A stretch of DNA of 43,722 nt from Atopobium sp. (GCA_015258715.1 JABZHR010000008.1:1-43722); one strand, 5' to 3'. Counted from the stretch's first letter, positions 1-7,437 are shown. Program-made: numbers and translations. The notes: generated by a model from the sequence alone, not told the origin.

Positions 1-71
1 GGGTGGGCCATTTTGCGGACCCTGTCCCCCCTCTTTCGAAGTTCGAAATGGCCGAAATGGACGAAAGCTCG
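1..71. other. non-coding left end with inverted repeat
   Basis: No gene is visible here. GGCCATTT at 6-13 is the exact inverse of AAATGGCC at 46-53, so the strand can fold into a stem with a 32-nt loop. The loop contains a C-run and TTCGAAGTTCGAA. GAAATGG is repeated at 45-51 and 54-60. It lies after the last leftward gene, so it may serve as a transcription end, or be part of a genome end or packaging site. Function is inference. Confidence 0.4.
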
Positions 72-323
72 TCAGAATTCACGTTCTACAGCTTGATAGT
101 TTCCAGTCAAGTTGAGTTCGAGAATCTCTTCAATCGCTTCATTCGTTGCTTCGACTTGATCGGCTTCGGTGAGGTCAGTACTAGTGGTAGTGACCCGTGC
201 TAGGTAGGCACAGGTGTGGTAACCTTGAGTAACATCAAAGTTAAACCACTCTTCGAACTCATCGAAAGGATCGTAAGGATTGTCCTCGGTAGTGAGTGCT
301 AGGCGTAGCATGGCTCTATACAC
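72..323 (-). CDS. small acidic hypothetical protein, last gene of the leftward series
   Basis: An 83-residue acidic protein rich in Glu, Asp and Thr, with an aromatic cluster (FEEWFNF) near residues 23-29 and a predicted helical Glu-rich second half. The listed start is GTG at 323. An ATG four codons later (311) is also possible, and neither has a strong ribosome binding site. It lies downstream of the RNA polymerase gene, separated by a short gap with a 12-bp direct repeat. I do not recognise the family and assign no function. Confidence 0.6.
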   Translation of the reverse strand: MYRAMLRLALTTEDNPYDPFDEFEEWFNFDVTQGYHTCAYLARVTTTSTDLTEADQVEATNEAIEEILELNLTGNYQAVEREF

Positions 324-334
324 CCCGTTTCAAG

Positions 335-360
335 GACAATGGACAGTTGACAATGGACAG
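335..360. repeat. 12-bp direct repeat, two copies
   Basis: GACAATGGACAG occurs at 335-346 and again at 349-360, separated by TT. It sits in the 41-nt gap between the RNA polymerase stop and the last small gene. It could be a regulator site or a replication slippage product. Confidence 0.6.
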
Positions 361-364
361 AAGG

Positions 365-3025
365 CTAGCCATTCAGGTACTCCCTAACTCTAGCTGTAGA
401 AATGCCCAATGCCTCAGCGATCTGTGCTGTGTTGGCTCCGTTAGATCGAAGAGTCTTGATCCGATCCTTCTGAGCACCAGCAAGAGGAAGCTTCTCCTTT
501 GGCAAAGCCAGTGACTTGATGGTGTCAAGATCAGAGTTGGCTAGAATATGCTCCATCATCGAGTTAGATATAGCACCTTTCTGGATGGCTTCCCACTCAC
601 GAGGGGTGGGGACCACTCTTGTGCCTTCTCTATCGTAACCAAGACGGCGGCGGGCGGTCTTGATGGCCATGGCCTCAAGCTTAGCCCGTTCTTTCTTGGT
701 CAAATTTGGATTTGATTCAAGCTTCTTCTGCACAACACCTTGTGCCACTAGCTGTGCCTGCCGCTCTAGGGGCTTCTGTTTGAGGGCCCGGTTTAATTTA
801 GCGCGGAGGGTGGCAACTTCAGGGGCATAGCTCTTAGCAGCCCGGGGGTCTCGTTTGATGGCGGGGGTTGAAATGGCACGCTTCCTACAATCGTTGGCCA
901 TGGCCTTCAATTCATTGGCGTGCTGTGCGTAAATACCCTCCATCAGTGTACCAGAGGACAGCTTCCTAGCATCGGTAGCCTCAGCCATCCTGGTACTCTT
1001 GGTCTGCTTCTTGACCAGCTTGCCCTGCTTGTTAACATAGGACTCGCCAGTCTCCTCGTAGACTCTGCGACCAGTGGCTGCATCATATGGACCCCCCTTC
1101 GCTGCACTGCGTGGCTTGCGATGGGGTACATATTGAACACCCTTGGACCTGGAAATAAGAGTGGCTGCACCTTTATCGGCGCCACCCTGGTACTTCCTCT
1201 TCAATGCGGCGATGCCGTTGTCTACCTCGGACTGTTTGTAGTTGAGATTATGCTTCTCGGCATCAATAACAACCATGGAGTGACGAACAGCCCGGGACAA
1301 TTCATCGGCACTGGCACCCTTGAGAGTCATGTCAGTAATAAGATTGGATACCTTACCCATCTGGGTCTGAGTATCCGACATCCTCTTCATACCAGGGTAC
1401 CCAGGATATGTCCTCTTGGGGTCAAATCCCTTCAATCCCTTGAGTGGAGCGGTGGAACGAATCCGGGTCTTTCCCTTGTTGGGAATTACCAGGACGGAGT
1501 CGCCATCAAAATCAGCACCGCTAAGACGCTCAGCGACAGAAGGATGGATCCCAATAGCATCCCTAGCATTGCCAAGAATACTTCGAGACTTCTTACCTCG
1601 GTTGTTAACAGTGAGCGTAGGAATCTCGAAAGTCCCGCCATGAGGATAACGCACGAGACTAACAACGTCACCGTCCCGATAGTTAGGAGCATACACCTCG
1701 CCCTTCTTGAGATGGGGCATCGGCAATAACACCTGAGACGCTTGACCCGGGAGGGCCTTGGCCTTGAGGTGCACCGAAGCCGAATCGCAGTCATCAGCCA
1801 GGGACATGAGCATCCGCTTACGAATAACGGGATTCGTAAGACCCATGATCTCATCGAGCTGCTTCCGCTTTTCGTCACGGACAGCCTGAAGTTGGCGCTT
1901 GGCCAATTTGGGGGACTGCTTGGATAAGAACTGTGAGGCCAGGGACTGGGACCATGAGTCCCACTTGCCCTCCTCATTCACAATATTGAGTGCGCTCAGT
2001 TCCTTCTTGCCAGTCTTCGGATCCTTAAACAGTTTCTGCTTAACGACCGCACCAAATGGATTCTCGGGATCATCCTTCATGGGCTTGAGGACCGTGTGGT
2101 CCTTGGAGCCCAGCATGGGTGTCCCCTTCTTCTTGTTGGTGTTGAAGACTATGTCCTTGCCCTTCGGAATATCATCCGAGTACATGGCCATGCCCTTGAG
2201 GTAGTGCGTTCCGTCAACCGAAATACGCACCTGGGCGTAGTTGGAGCCACCGAGGCTGAGCTCTTTGACCCCACGACGGAGCAGAATAACCCCGTCCATG
2301 TCAGTACCGCCGTCTTCGGCGTACTTGATGGCGACCTTCTTCGAAGATATGGCTCTAGGAGTGCGAAGCCCGGTCGACAGCAGCCCCTTCTCGTCGATCA
2401 CCACACCAGGAGTGCGGATCTTGTCCCTCTGTGCATGAATATCGGCAGCTTTGGTGCCGGGAGGGGCGAGAACCTTGAGTATGGTGTAGTTATCGCTGTT
2501 GGCCTGCTTGACCTTGACGTCGTGAGTAGTATATCCCTGAGCCTTCAGGGCCTCGACGGCGGTCTTCAAAGATGTCGACGAACACTGGAGGTTCTGCTCG
2601 ACGCCGAGACCGTACTCGATGAACTTCTTCTGCTTCACCTCGTCGGCCAGAACATCCTTGACCCGGGTGATCTCGTCCTTGCGATATGACGCGTTGGGCT
2701 TGAGAAGCTCACGAACCGAGGACTCGTTAAGTCCCATACGTCGACCGATCTCTGTGTTGGGCAGACCGGCGTCCTTGAGACGAGATGCTCGAGAAATATC
2801 GCCTGCCTTCTTCTCGGCACGAGCGATGCTGTTCAGAGCACGGTACTCGGTAGTGCTCATGCCCCAGGCCTTGGCAATATCGACCTCGGACATGCCCTGA
2901 GCCTTGAGCTTGTCTCGCTCGGCGAGGAAGCCCTGGGCTGACTGATATGGGTCCTTACCGGAGCCCCACGGAAAGCGACCGGAGTGCCGCTTGGTTCCGT
3001 AGTGTTTGAGGATATCGGAGGGCAT
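365..3025 (-). CDS. single-chain double-psi beta-barrel RNA polymerase (YonO-like)
   Basis: Predicted phage RNA polymerase related to the catalytic core of cellular multi-subunit RNA polymerases. It has 886 residues, close to the size of SPbeta YonO. The key motif is SGADFDGDSVLVIP, with D505-F-D507-G-D509 as the three metal-binding aspartates. Just upstream, IGIHPSVAERL (491-501) matches the beta-prime pattern of a 'LHP' element before NADFDGD, and RYPHGGTFEIPTL (459-471) precedes it. The Lys-rich stretch at 298-341 is a candidate for the first barrel, and the helix-rich 555-600 region for a bridge-helix-like element. Helix-turn-helix-like segments are visible near 44-64, 88-108 and 862-884. 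The N-terminus carries LKHYGTKRHSGRFPWGSG (6-23). Its start overlaps the upstream nuclease stop (ATGA). The polymerase assignment rests on the motif and its surroundings. Promoter specificity is unknown. Confidence 0.82.
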   Translation of the reverse strand: MPSDILKHYGTKRHSGRFPWGSGKDPYQSAQGFLAERDKLKAQGMSEVDIAKAWGMSTTEYRALNSIARAEKKAGDISRASRLKDAGLPNTEIGRRMGLNESSVRELLKPNASYRKDEITRVKDVLADEVKQKKFIEYGLGVEQNLQCSSTSLKTAVEALKAQGYTTHDVKVKQANSDNYTILKVLAPPGTKAADIHAQRDKIRTPGVVIDEKGLLSTGLRTPRAISSKKVAIKYAEDGGTDMDGVILLRRGVKELSLGGSNYAQVRISVDGTHYLKGMAMYSDDIPKGKDIVFNTNKKKGTPMLGSKDHTVLKPMKDDPENPFGAVVKQKLFKDPKTGKKELSALNIVNEEGKWDSWSQSLASQFLSKQSPKLAKRQLQAVRDEKRKQLDEIMGLTNPVIRKRMLMSLADDCDSASVHLKAKALPGQASQVLLPMPHLKKGEVYAPNYRDGDVVSLVRYPHGGTFEIPTLTVNNRGKKSRSILGNARDAIGIHPSVAERLSGADFDGDSVLVIPNKGKTRIRSTAPLKGLKGFDPKRTYPGYPGMKRMSDTQTQMGKVSNLITDMTLKGASADELSRAVRHSMVVIDAEKHNLNYKQSEVDNGIAALKRKYQGGADKGAATLISRSKGVQYVPHRKPRSAAKGGPYDAATGRRVYEETGESYVNKQGKLVKKQTKSTRMAEATDARKLSSGTLMEGIYAQHANELKAMANDCRKRAISTPAIKRDPRAAKSYAPEVATLRAKLNRALKQKPLERQAQLVAQGVVQKKLESNPNLTKKERAKLEAMAIKTARRRLGYDREGTRVVPTPREWEAIQKGAISNSMMEHILANSDLDTIKSLALPKEKLPLAGAQKDRIKTLRSNGANTAQIAEALGISTARVREYLNG

Positions 3026-3588
3026 CAGTTCTCCTCGGTCTTGATCTCCTCGATGAGCTTGTCAAACCAGACGATCTTGTCCATGATATGGGCGATGTCG
3101 TCGGGCTGTGGAGTGTCGACCAGAATATCGTCGTTCTGGTAGATGCGGGTCTCGACGTTGATCTCGCCAGGCAGCTTCTCGTACTCCAGGCAGAACAGTG
3201 CTGCATAGATATGAAGCTGGACCATGTTGACGCGAGTCACGCCGGTCTTGAGGTCGTGGATGCGGAGAAGATGCTTCTTCTCGTCGAAGCCGATGGCGTC
3301 GGCGGTCCCGAATGCGTTCTCGCTGTGATATAGCACGACCTCGGGGTCAAGACCGTAGCCAATGGCGTCGTTCACGTAGGCGTTGAAGGTGGCCTTGTTC
3401 CTCGGCATTCGCATCTTTAGGCGAATATGCTCTGCGGCCAGGGCGTGAAGCCTGGTCCCCATCGCTGCCGCCTGTGCTGTCCTGAACGCCTCGCCCAGTT
3501 TCTCGTCGTCGTAGTTGACCCAACTGTGCTTGCTGGCGCTCAGAAATGCGTGCAGGCCCTCCAGCCTCGAGTGTACGTTCCAGTTCAT
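3025..3588 (-). CDS. RecB/Cas4-like PD-(D/E)XK nuclease
   Basis: A 187-residue protein with the layout of phage RecB-family exonucleases. H48 lies in LHALA, D97 in GTADAIGF and the DLKTG core at 112-116 supplies the D-x-K of the nuclease. It is followed by Q124 and Y128 in VQLHIYAALF (QhxxY motif). I chose the ATG at 3588 because AGAAAGGAACGCTCG directly precedes it and because the family usually begins near NWNVHSRLEG. A longer reading to 3642 lacks such a site. The gene lies between VRR-NUC and RNA polymerase genes and overlaps the latter by four bases. A role in DNA recombination or end processing is inference from the family. Confidence 0.8.
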   Translation of the reverse strand: MNWNVHSRLEGLHAFLSASKHSWVNYDDEKLGEAFRTAQAAAMGTRLHALAAEHIRLKMRMPRNKATFNAYVNDAIGYGLDPEVVLYHSENAFGTADAIGFDEKKHLLRIHDLKTGVTRVNMVQLHIYAALFCLEYEKLPGEINVETRIYQNDDILVDTPQPDDIAHIMDKIVWFDKLIEEIKTEEN

Positions 3589-3850
3589 CGAGCGTTCCTT
3601 TCTCGTTCTCTGGGTAAATGAATGATGCGAAGGACCACTCACCGAGCATGTCGATGAAATGATCCTGGTTCGGTCGGTGAGCAGCGTCGGCGCTTCTCTT
3701 GACCTCGAGTGCGGCCCACTTGGATCCGAATATGATGATCAGGTCGGGTATGCCCTGATTGTGGTTCGGATCATTCTTGAGGATGAGGCAGCCAGGAAGG
3801 CGTTCCTGGATCCTAGATATGAGTCCGCGTTGGTAGTCGCGTTCGAGCAT
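3347..3850 (-). CDS. VRR-NUC domain nuclease
   Basis: Residues 1-92 form a compact VRR-NUC-type endonuclease: GIPDLIII (33-40), ALEVK (47-51) with the catalytic E-x-K, and Q62. Phage members are usually about 90-110 residues and are linked to replication or recombination. I chose ATG at 3850 because GAGGA lies eight bases upstream; the open frame runs further upstream through what looks like non-coding DNA. No stop follows the domain. The frame stays open to 3347 and overlaps the next gene by 242 bases, giving 167 residues with a low-complexity Arg/Gln/Gly-rich tail that looks like an out-of-frame reading of the nuclease gene. Confidence 0.72.
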   Translation of the reverse strand: MLERDYQRGLISRIQERLPGCLILKNDPNHNQGIPDLIIIFGSKWAALEVKRSADAAHRPNQDHFIDMLGEWSFASFIYPENEKGTLDELERTLEAGGPARISERQQAQLGQLRRRETGRGVQDSTGGSDGDQASRPGRRAYSPKDANAEEQGHLQRLRERRHWLRS

Positions 3851-4455
3851 GGGGTCTATCCTCGAATCAAGAATTATACCCACGGTTGGCCCTGGCGCCG
3901 CATGTGTCGGTACTCGTAAGTTGTTTGAGTTTACTATGCGGTGTTGAGATAGCGTAGTTCGGGCCAACCGTGGGAGGTATGTCGAAGCGAGAGGGGTCGA
4001 AAATATAGAAGGCCCATCTCCTTCATTAGGATACATGTTCGCGACGCGGTCTATTGTACATGTCGTTGAGACTTGTGACGGGGGTGTCTGGCGATGCATG
4101 TACAGCACCCACTTGCCAAATGCCAGAAAATTTCTTATACTCTCTATATATAAGAAAATTCACTCAACTCCTGGTAATCAGAACAAAACTGGCAAATTGG
4201 CAAAATGGGGGGTAGATCGTTGCAATTGCAACGAAAAGTGGTTGCCAGATCGTTTGCCACCCCCGTTTCAAAACTGGCAAATCGCCCCAAAACTGGCAAA
4301 ATTTGGCGCACGTGTACAATACTGTTTTCGCCACTTGCCAGATCTGGCAGAAAACTGGCAAAAAAACTGGCAAACGCATGCGCCACTCCAGTCACACAAA
4401 TAACAGAATCGTTGCCCACCCGCCGCACCAAGTGGTACAACGGGTGGTACAACAA
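3851..4455. other. 605-bp non-coding region, candidate origin or regulatory hub
   Basis: This is the longest stretch without a supported gene. Open frames here are low in complexity and lack ribosome binding sites. It holds an AT-rich perfect inverted repeat (TTTCTTATA at 4131-4139 with TATAAGAAA at 4149-4157), the AAACTGGCAAA iterons, the palindromes TTGCAATTGCAA (4220-4231) and TGCCAGATCTGGCA (4336-4349), and a direct repeat of GTGGTACAAC near 4431-4452. Repeats next to an AT-rich segment, beside replication genes, fit an origin. A multi-site operator is the main alternative. Confidence 0.55.
4113..4374. repeat. AAACTGGCAAA iterons and TTGCCA half-sites
   Basis: Perfect copies of AAACTGGCAAA lie at 4186-4196, 4271-4281, 4290-4300, 4352-4362 and 4364-4374, all in one orientation. 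A related TTGGCAAAA is at 4197-4205. Inverted half-sites TTGCCA occur at 4113-4118, 4242-4247, 4254-4259 and 4335-4340, and TGCCA at 4121-4125. Two half-sites join into the palindrome TGCCAGATCTGGCA. Such an array is typical for a DNA-binding initiator or regulator. The protein that binds is unknown. Confidence 0.75.
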
Positions 4456-5652
4456 TCACCTCAGAGACTCGTAAAAACCCCTCTCATTGAAGATCTCCTT
4501 GACCCGAATCGCCCTCGAAATGGCCTGATCGATGGGCGACTGGCTCTTCAGGTAGTAGTAGTTCAAGACTGAATAAGGAGTGTTCAGTCTGTCGATTCGC
4601 CCCTCACACTGCTCCATGACCTTCCACGAGTAGTTCTGAGAGAAGAATATCATCGTATCACAAGTAGTGCAGTTCCAAGCTTCTGCACCCGCAGTGTATT
4701 GCACAAGATACACCCACCGTTCCCCTTCCGGCAAGGCCTCATGCTTGTGCCCGTTGTACTCAGTGATCGGTACTCCGAGAATATCCCCCAACGACCGCAA
4801 CATGAAGAGCTCATAGTCGAAATTATAGAAGACGATGACTCGAGGATGCTCCTCACACAAGGCTCGCACAGTCTCAAGTCTCACAGGATCCTCATTTGTC
4901 ACCCTCCTCAAGACATGACAGAGGCCTCCTGCGTTCTTGATGGGCTCTTCCTTGTACGGATCGAAGCGATACTTCTGGATCGTACGATATGGTTTCTCCT
5001 CGTAGGATACCGGGACGTCTATCCGCTTCTTGGTCGTCTTCTTGACGAAAGGCATGTCTACGAGCACCTTCTTCCGAAGTCGCAACAGCTTCCCCTGCCC
5101 AAGATATCGCTCAAGACGAGGATAGCCCGCCCTGTAGTTGAACTGGCAGTGCTCCCTCTCGAACTGGGTGCGGTTCTTGAAGAAGCCATTGGCCACAAAT
5201 ACCGGGCAGTAGTCCATCCAGTTATCACCAGGCGTACCAGACAGCATGATCCACTCGTTGTTACGAGCCATCTTGACAAATGTCTTGGCCCATTTGCCGT
5301 TTCCGATAGCTCTCTGCTCGTCGAATATGATGAAGGAGTCGCGGACGTTGCCGTAGTTACTGATGTTATTCCACGAATCAACCGTCGTGTACTCCGTCAG
5401 CCCATACATCGAGACATCCCCCTGCCAATCAAGGTCATCTCTCTTGCGAGCAGTGGTGATTATATATAACCTGGGTCCTTCGGCAAGCCGCCTCGGAAGA
5501 TCGGCCGGATGCCGCACCCCCAGCACTCTCTCGACGTAGTACTGGAGGGCGACAACCGACTTCCCCGAGCCCGGCTTACCGGTTAATATGCACCCATTCC
5601 TCAGGTTCTTCACCGCTTCGACCTGATGGGGCCACAGATCAACCGGTCCCAA
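4456..5652 (-). CDS. SF2 DNA helicase (DEAD/Snf2-like)
   Basis: A 398-residue superfamily 2 helicase. An N-terminal Q-like element (LWPHQ) is followed by Walker A GKPGSGKS (25-32), motif II DEQR (111-114), motif III SGTPGD (138-143) and motif VI QCEGRIDR (348-355) in the second RecA-like domain. Helicases of this type in phages remodel forks or recombination intermediates. The start is TTG at 5652, preceded by GGGAG, and it begins right after the stop of the small gene upstream. It is the first of the helicase and nuclease group on the far side of the iteron region, so a link to origin opening or recombination-dependent replication is plausible but inferred. Confidence 0.85.
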   Translation of the reverse strand: MGPVDLWPHQVEAVKNLRNGCILTGKPGSGKSVVALQYYVERVLGVRHPADLPRRLAEGPRLYIITTARKRDDLDWQGDVSMYGLTEYTTVDSWNNISNYGNVRDSFIIFDEQRAIGNGKWAKTFVKMARNNEWIMLSGTPGDNWMDYCPVFVANGFFKNRTQFEREHCQFNYRAGYPRLERYLGQGKLLRLRKKVLVDMPFVKKTTKKRIDVPVSYEEKPYRTIQKYRFDPYKEEPIKNAGGLCHVLRRVTNEDPVRLETVRALCEEHPRVIVFYNFDYELFMLRSLGDILGVPITEYNGHKHEALPEGERWVYLVQYTAGAEAWNCTTCDTMIFFSQNYSWKVMEQCEGRIDRLNTPYSVLNYYYLKSQSPIDQAISRAIRVKEIFNERGFYESLR

Positions 5653-5655
5653 GGC

Positions 5656-5874
5656 TCACTCCCTCTTGATCTGGATGCAGACGAGTGGCGCGGACATACT
5701 CATGGATTCGATCGGAAGCTCTTCGAATATGACCTTGTCCTCGTTGGCGTCACGAATGGACACGGCGGGTCCGCCATCCTTCAGAAAAGTCCAGATATCG
5801 AATAGGCCTTCCTTCTCGTAGAGAACCTCACCCCCATTGATGACTGTCAGAAGGATCTTCTCTGCAGGTATCAT
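5656..5874 (-). CDS. small hypothetical protein, tandem paralogue A
   Basis: A 72-residue protein with alternating hydrophobic strands. It shares the order FDIWT, then VxI, then IFEELPI, then MS with its upstream neighbour, so the two are tandem duplicates that have diverged. The ATG at 5874 is preceded by GAGGAGACGTC and overlaps the neighbour's stop. No known domain is recognised. Its place among replication genes gives no clear function. Confidence 0.7.
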   Translation of the reverse strand: MIPAEKILLTVINGGEVLYEKEGLFDIWTFLKDGGPAVSIRDANEDKVIFEELPIESMSMSAPLVCIQIKRE

Positions 5875-6092
5875 GACGTCTCCTCGGCTCGGATGGTGAT
5901 GTATGGCGCTTTCGTGGACATGACTTTGATCGGGAGGTCTTCGAATATGTACTCCTCTGTGGTAGTGTTCTGAATGGTCACTAGGGTTTTGCCATTCTTA
6001 TTGACGGTCCAGATATCGAAGCAGCCTGGGTTCTCGTGGATGATCTTGTCTCCCTGAAGGATGATCAGAATAACGAATTCCCTCGATGGCAT
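5871..6092 (-). CDS. small hypothetical protein, tandem paralogue B
   Basis: A 73-residue protein matching paralogue A in the spacing of FDIWT, a Val/Ile strand, IFEDLPI and MST. I chose ATG at 6092 because AAAGGAAGG lies just upstream; a longer reading would need a TTG start inside that ribosome binding site. Probably an all-beta small domain. Function unknown. Confidence 0.7.
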   Translation of the reverse strand: MPSREFVILIILQGDKIIHENPGCFDIWTVNKNGKTLVTIQNTTTEEYIFEDLPIKVMSTKAPYITIRAEETS

Positions 6093-6093
6093 G

Positions 6094-6360
6094 TTAGTTT
6101 TCCTTCCTTTCAATATCGTACAATGACGGCCGCATCCAGATGGTCGTCAAGTGATTGACGTCATCCTTCTGCTCCCACTCTCGACTCGAGAAGGTCATGA
6201 TGCCTCCGTCAACTAACCGGAAATACCAGACGGTCCAGCCGGTCTCGTCGTATACTGCCCAGCGTTCGCTGAACTCGGCCCTCCGAATGTCATTCCCGTA
6301 CTCCCAGATCAGGATATACGGATCATGCCCGTCGTTGTGCGGGCTCCTGTACTCACTCAC
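6094..6360 (-). CDS. small Trp/Tyr-rich hypothetical protein
   Basis: About 88 residues, rich in aromatic residues (WAVYDETGWTVWYFR). The GTG at 6360 overlaps the stop of the HNH gene upstream as GTGA and has AAGGAG seven bases before it, so I prefer it to the ATG at 6390, which lies inside the upstream gene. It ends two bases before the next gene's start. No family recognised. Confidence 0.6.
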   Translation of the reverse strand: MSEYRSPHNDGHDPYILIWEYGNDIRRAEFSERWAVYDETGWTVWYFRLVDGGIMTFSSREWEQKDDVNHLTTIWMRPSLYDIERKEN

Positions 6361-6740
6361 CACAGAACTCCTTGGTAGATAGTTTCCCACTTGCGTCGCT
6401 TAGCGTCCCACGCCCTCCTCATCGAGTCGCTGTGAGACTCCAGGAAGAGATTTGAGAGCCTATTATCAGTCAGGTCACCGTTCAGATGGGCAACCCTCTG
6501 TAAGGGCTCCAGAGGGCCGTTGAAGGCCTCCCAGACCAGCTTCTGGACGTATTTCGTCCGTCTAATCCCACGATCCCACAGGGTGACCTGGACATACCCG
6601 TTCGATCTGAGACAAGGCGTAAGAATCTGACCAGTCGAGATACGCCGAACCCTACCGAGATCACTGACCTCAATATCATCGACGGTGCTATCCTTGAATG
6701 TCTCAGTAGGAGCCAAGTCGGCAGTGCTGGGGGATTCCAC
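6357..6740 (-). CDS. HNH homing-type endonuclease with NUMOD4-like N-terminus
   Basis: A 127-residue protein. The N-terminal half (IEVSDLGRVRR, then a GYVQVTL strand) resembles the NUMOD4 DNA-binding module. The core VAHLNGDLTDNRLSNL keeps the central H-x-N-G-D and the N-x-x-x-N-L of HNH nucleases such as those in homing endonucleases. The likely start is GTG at 6740 with GGGAG upstream. It overlaps the end of a second HNH-like gene by 38 bases. It probably represents an invading free-standing homing endonuclease gene. Confidence 0.8.
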   Translation of the reverse strand: MESPSTADLAPTETFKDSTVDDIEVSDLGRVRRISTGQILTPCLRSNGYVQVTLWDRGIRRTKYVQKLVWEAFNGPLEPLQRVAHLNGDLTDNRLSNLFLESHSDSMRRAWDAKRRKWETIYQGVLW

Positions 6741-7437
6741 TCTCCCTCTCTCCTTTCACTCCGTCGACCATGTGAATATAGTACTCGACCGGCATGTATT
6801 CCTTACCATCCTCCTCGATGATGGGCTTGTACTTCGGTCCGTCCTCCTTATCGCCCTTGGGCGGGAAGTAAGGGTACTCGTCACTGAGATAAAGGTTATC
6901 CAGGGCGCAGTTCCAGACGTTGCCGTCTTTGTGGCAGAGATAATGCGAGTTGACTTTCTCTCCCATGAACGTCTCCCAGACGGTGAAAGCAACCGGGAAG
7001 GTTCGGCTCTCCCCGTCGACACGGACTGAGAACATAAGGTTGGTCCTGCTCGGGGGCATCATAGGCTTGATCCGGTGCAGGGTTGTCATGTTGATCAATT
7101 CGCCGCCCTTGCTGATAGCAAAGCCCGGCCAGCGATCCAGAGGCGTGAACTCCTCGTTCAGGTCCTTCAGATACAGGTTGTCCAAGGCGCAGTTCCATGG
7201 ATCGCCATCTACATACCGAACCTCATGCATGAACGGGATCTCGCCGTGGAAATGGGTCCAGATGATCTTGCTGAGGAGCTGAACCCGGTAGCGATGTCCT
7301 TTGTAGAAACGGATCTGCGGAAGACCGTACCGGGACGTCCGGATAGGTATAAGCTTGCCTGAGCGCTTCCCGTAAACAGTTCCGTCCTCTCGGATATCGT
7401 AGATGTTCGGGTCGGGCATCGGATCAGCGGTTGCCAT
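6703..7437 (-). CDS. duplicated NUMOD4/HNH-like protein with altered active site
   Basis: A 244-residue protein made of two similar halves. Each half has a strand-rich NUMOD4-like part (IYDIREDGTVYGK and FAISKGGELINM) followed by an HNH-like core: VRYVDGDPWNCALDNLYL in the first and LCHKDGNVWNCALDNLYL in the second. The Asn-Leu pair is kept, but the first histidine is replaced by Arg/Tyr in copy one. It may therefore bind DNA without cutting, or cut with only one half. The ATG at 7437 lies within the end of the short gene upstream. Confidence 0.7.
   Translation of the reverse strand: MATADPMPDPNIYDIREDGTVYGKRSGKLIPIRTSRYGLPQIRFYKGHRYRVQLLSKIIWTHFHGEIPFMHEVRYVDGDPWNCALDNLYLKDLNEEFTPLDRWPGFAISKGGELINMTTLHRIKPMMPPSRTNLMFSVRVDGESRTFPVAFTVWETFMGEKVNSHYLCHKDGNVWNCALDNLYLSDEYPYFPPKGDKEDGPKYKPIIEEDGKEYMPVEYYIHMVDGVKGERESGIPQHCRLGSY

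Noticed and set aside
3851..4108. N-terminal extension of the VRR-NUC protein
   Set aside because: The open frame reaches 4108 but has low-complexity sequence and no ribosome site, while ATG 3850 has GAGGA at the right distance and fits the family length.
4113..4374. CRISPR array
   Set aside because: Repeats are 11 bases, unevenly spaced, and the gaps are not spacers of constant size; no cas genes except a stand-alone Cas4/RecB-like nuclease.
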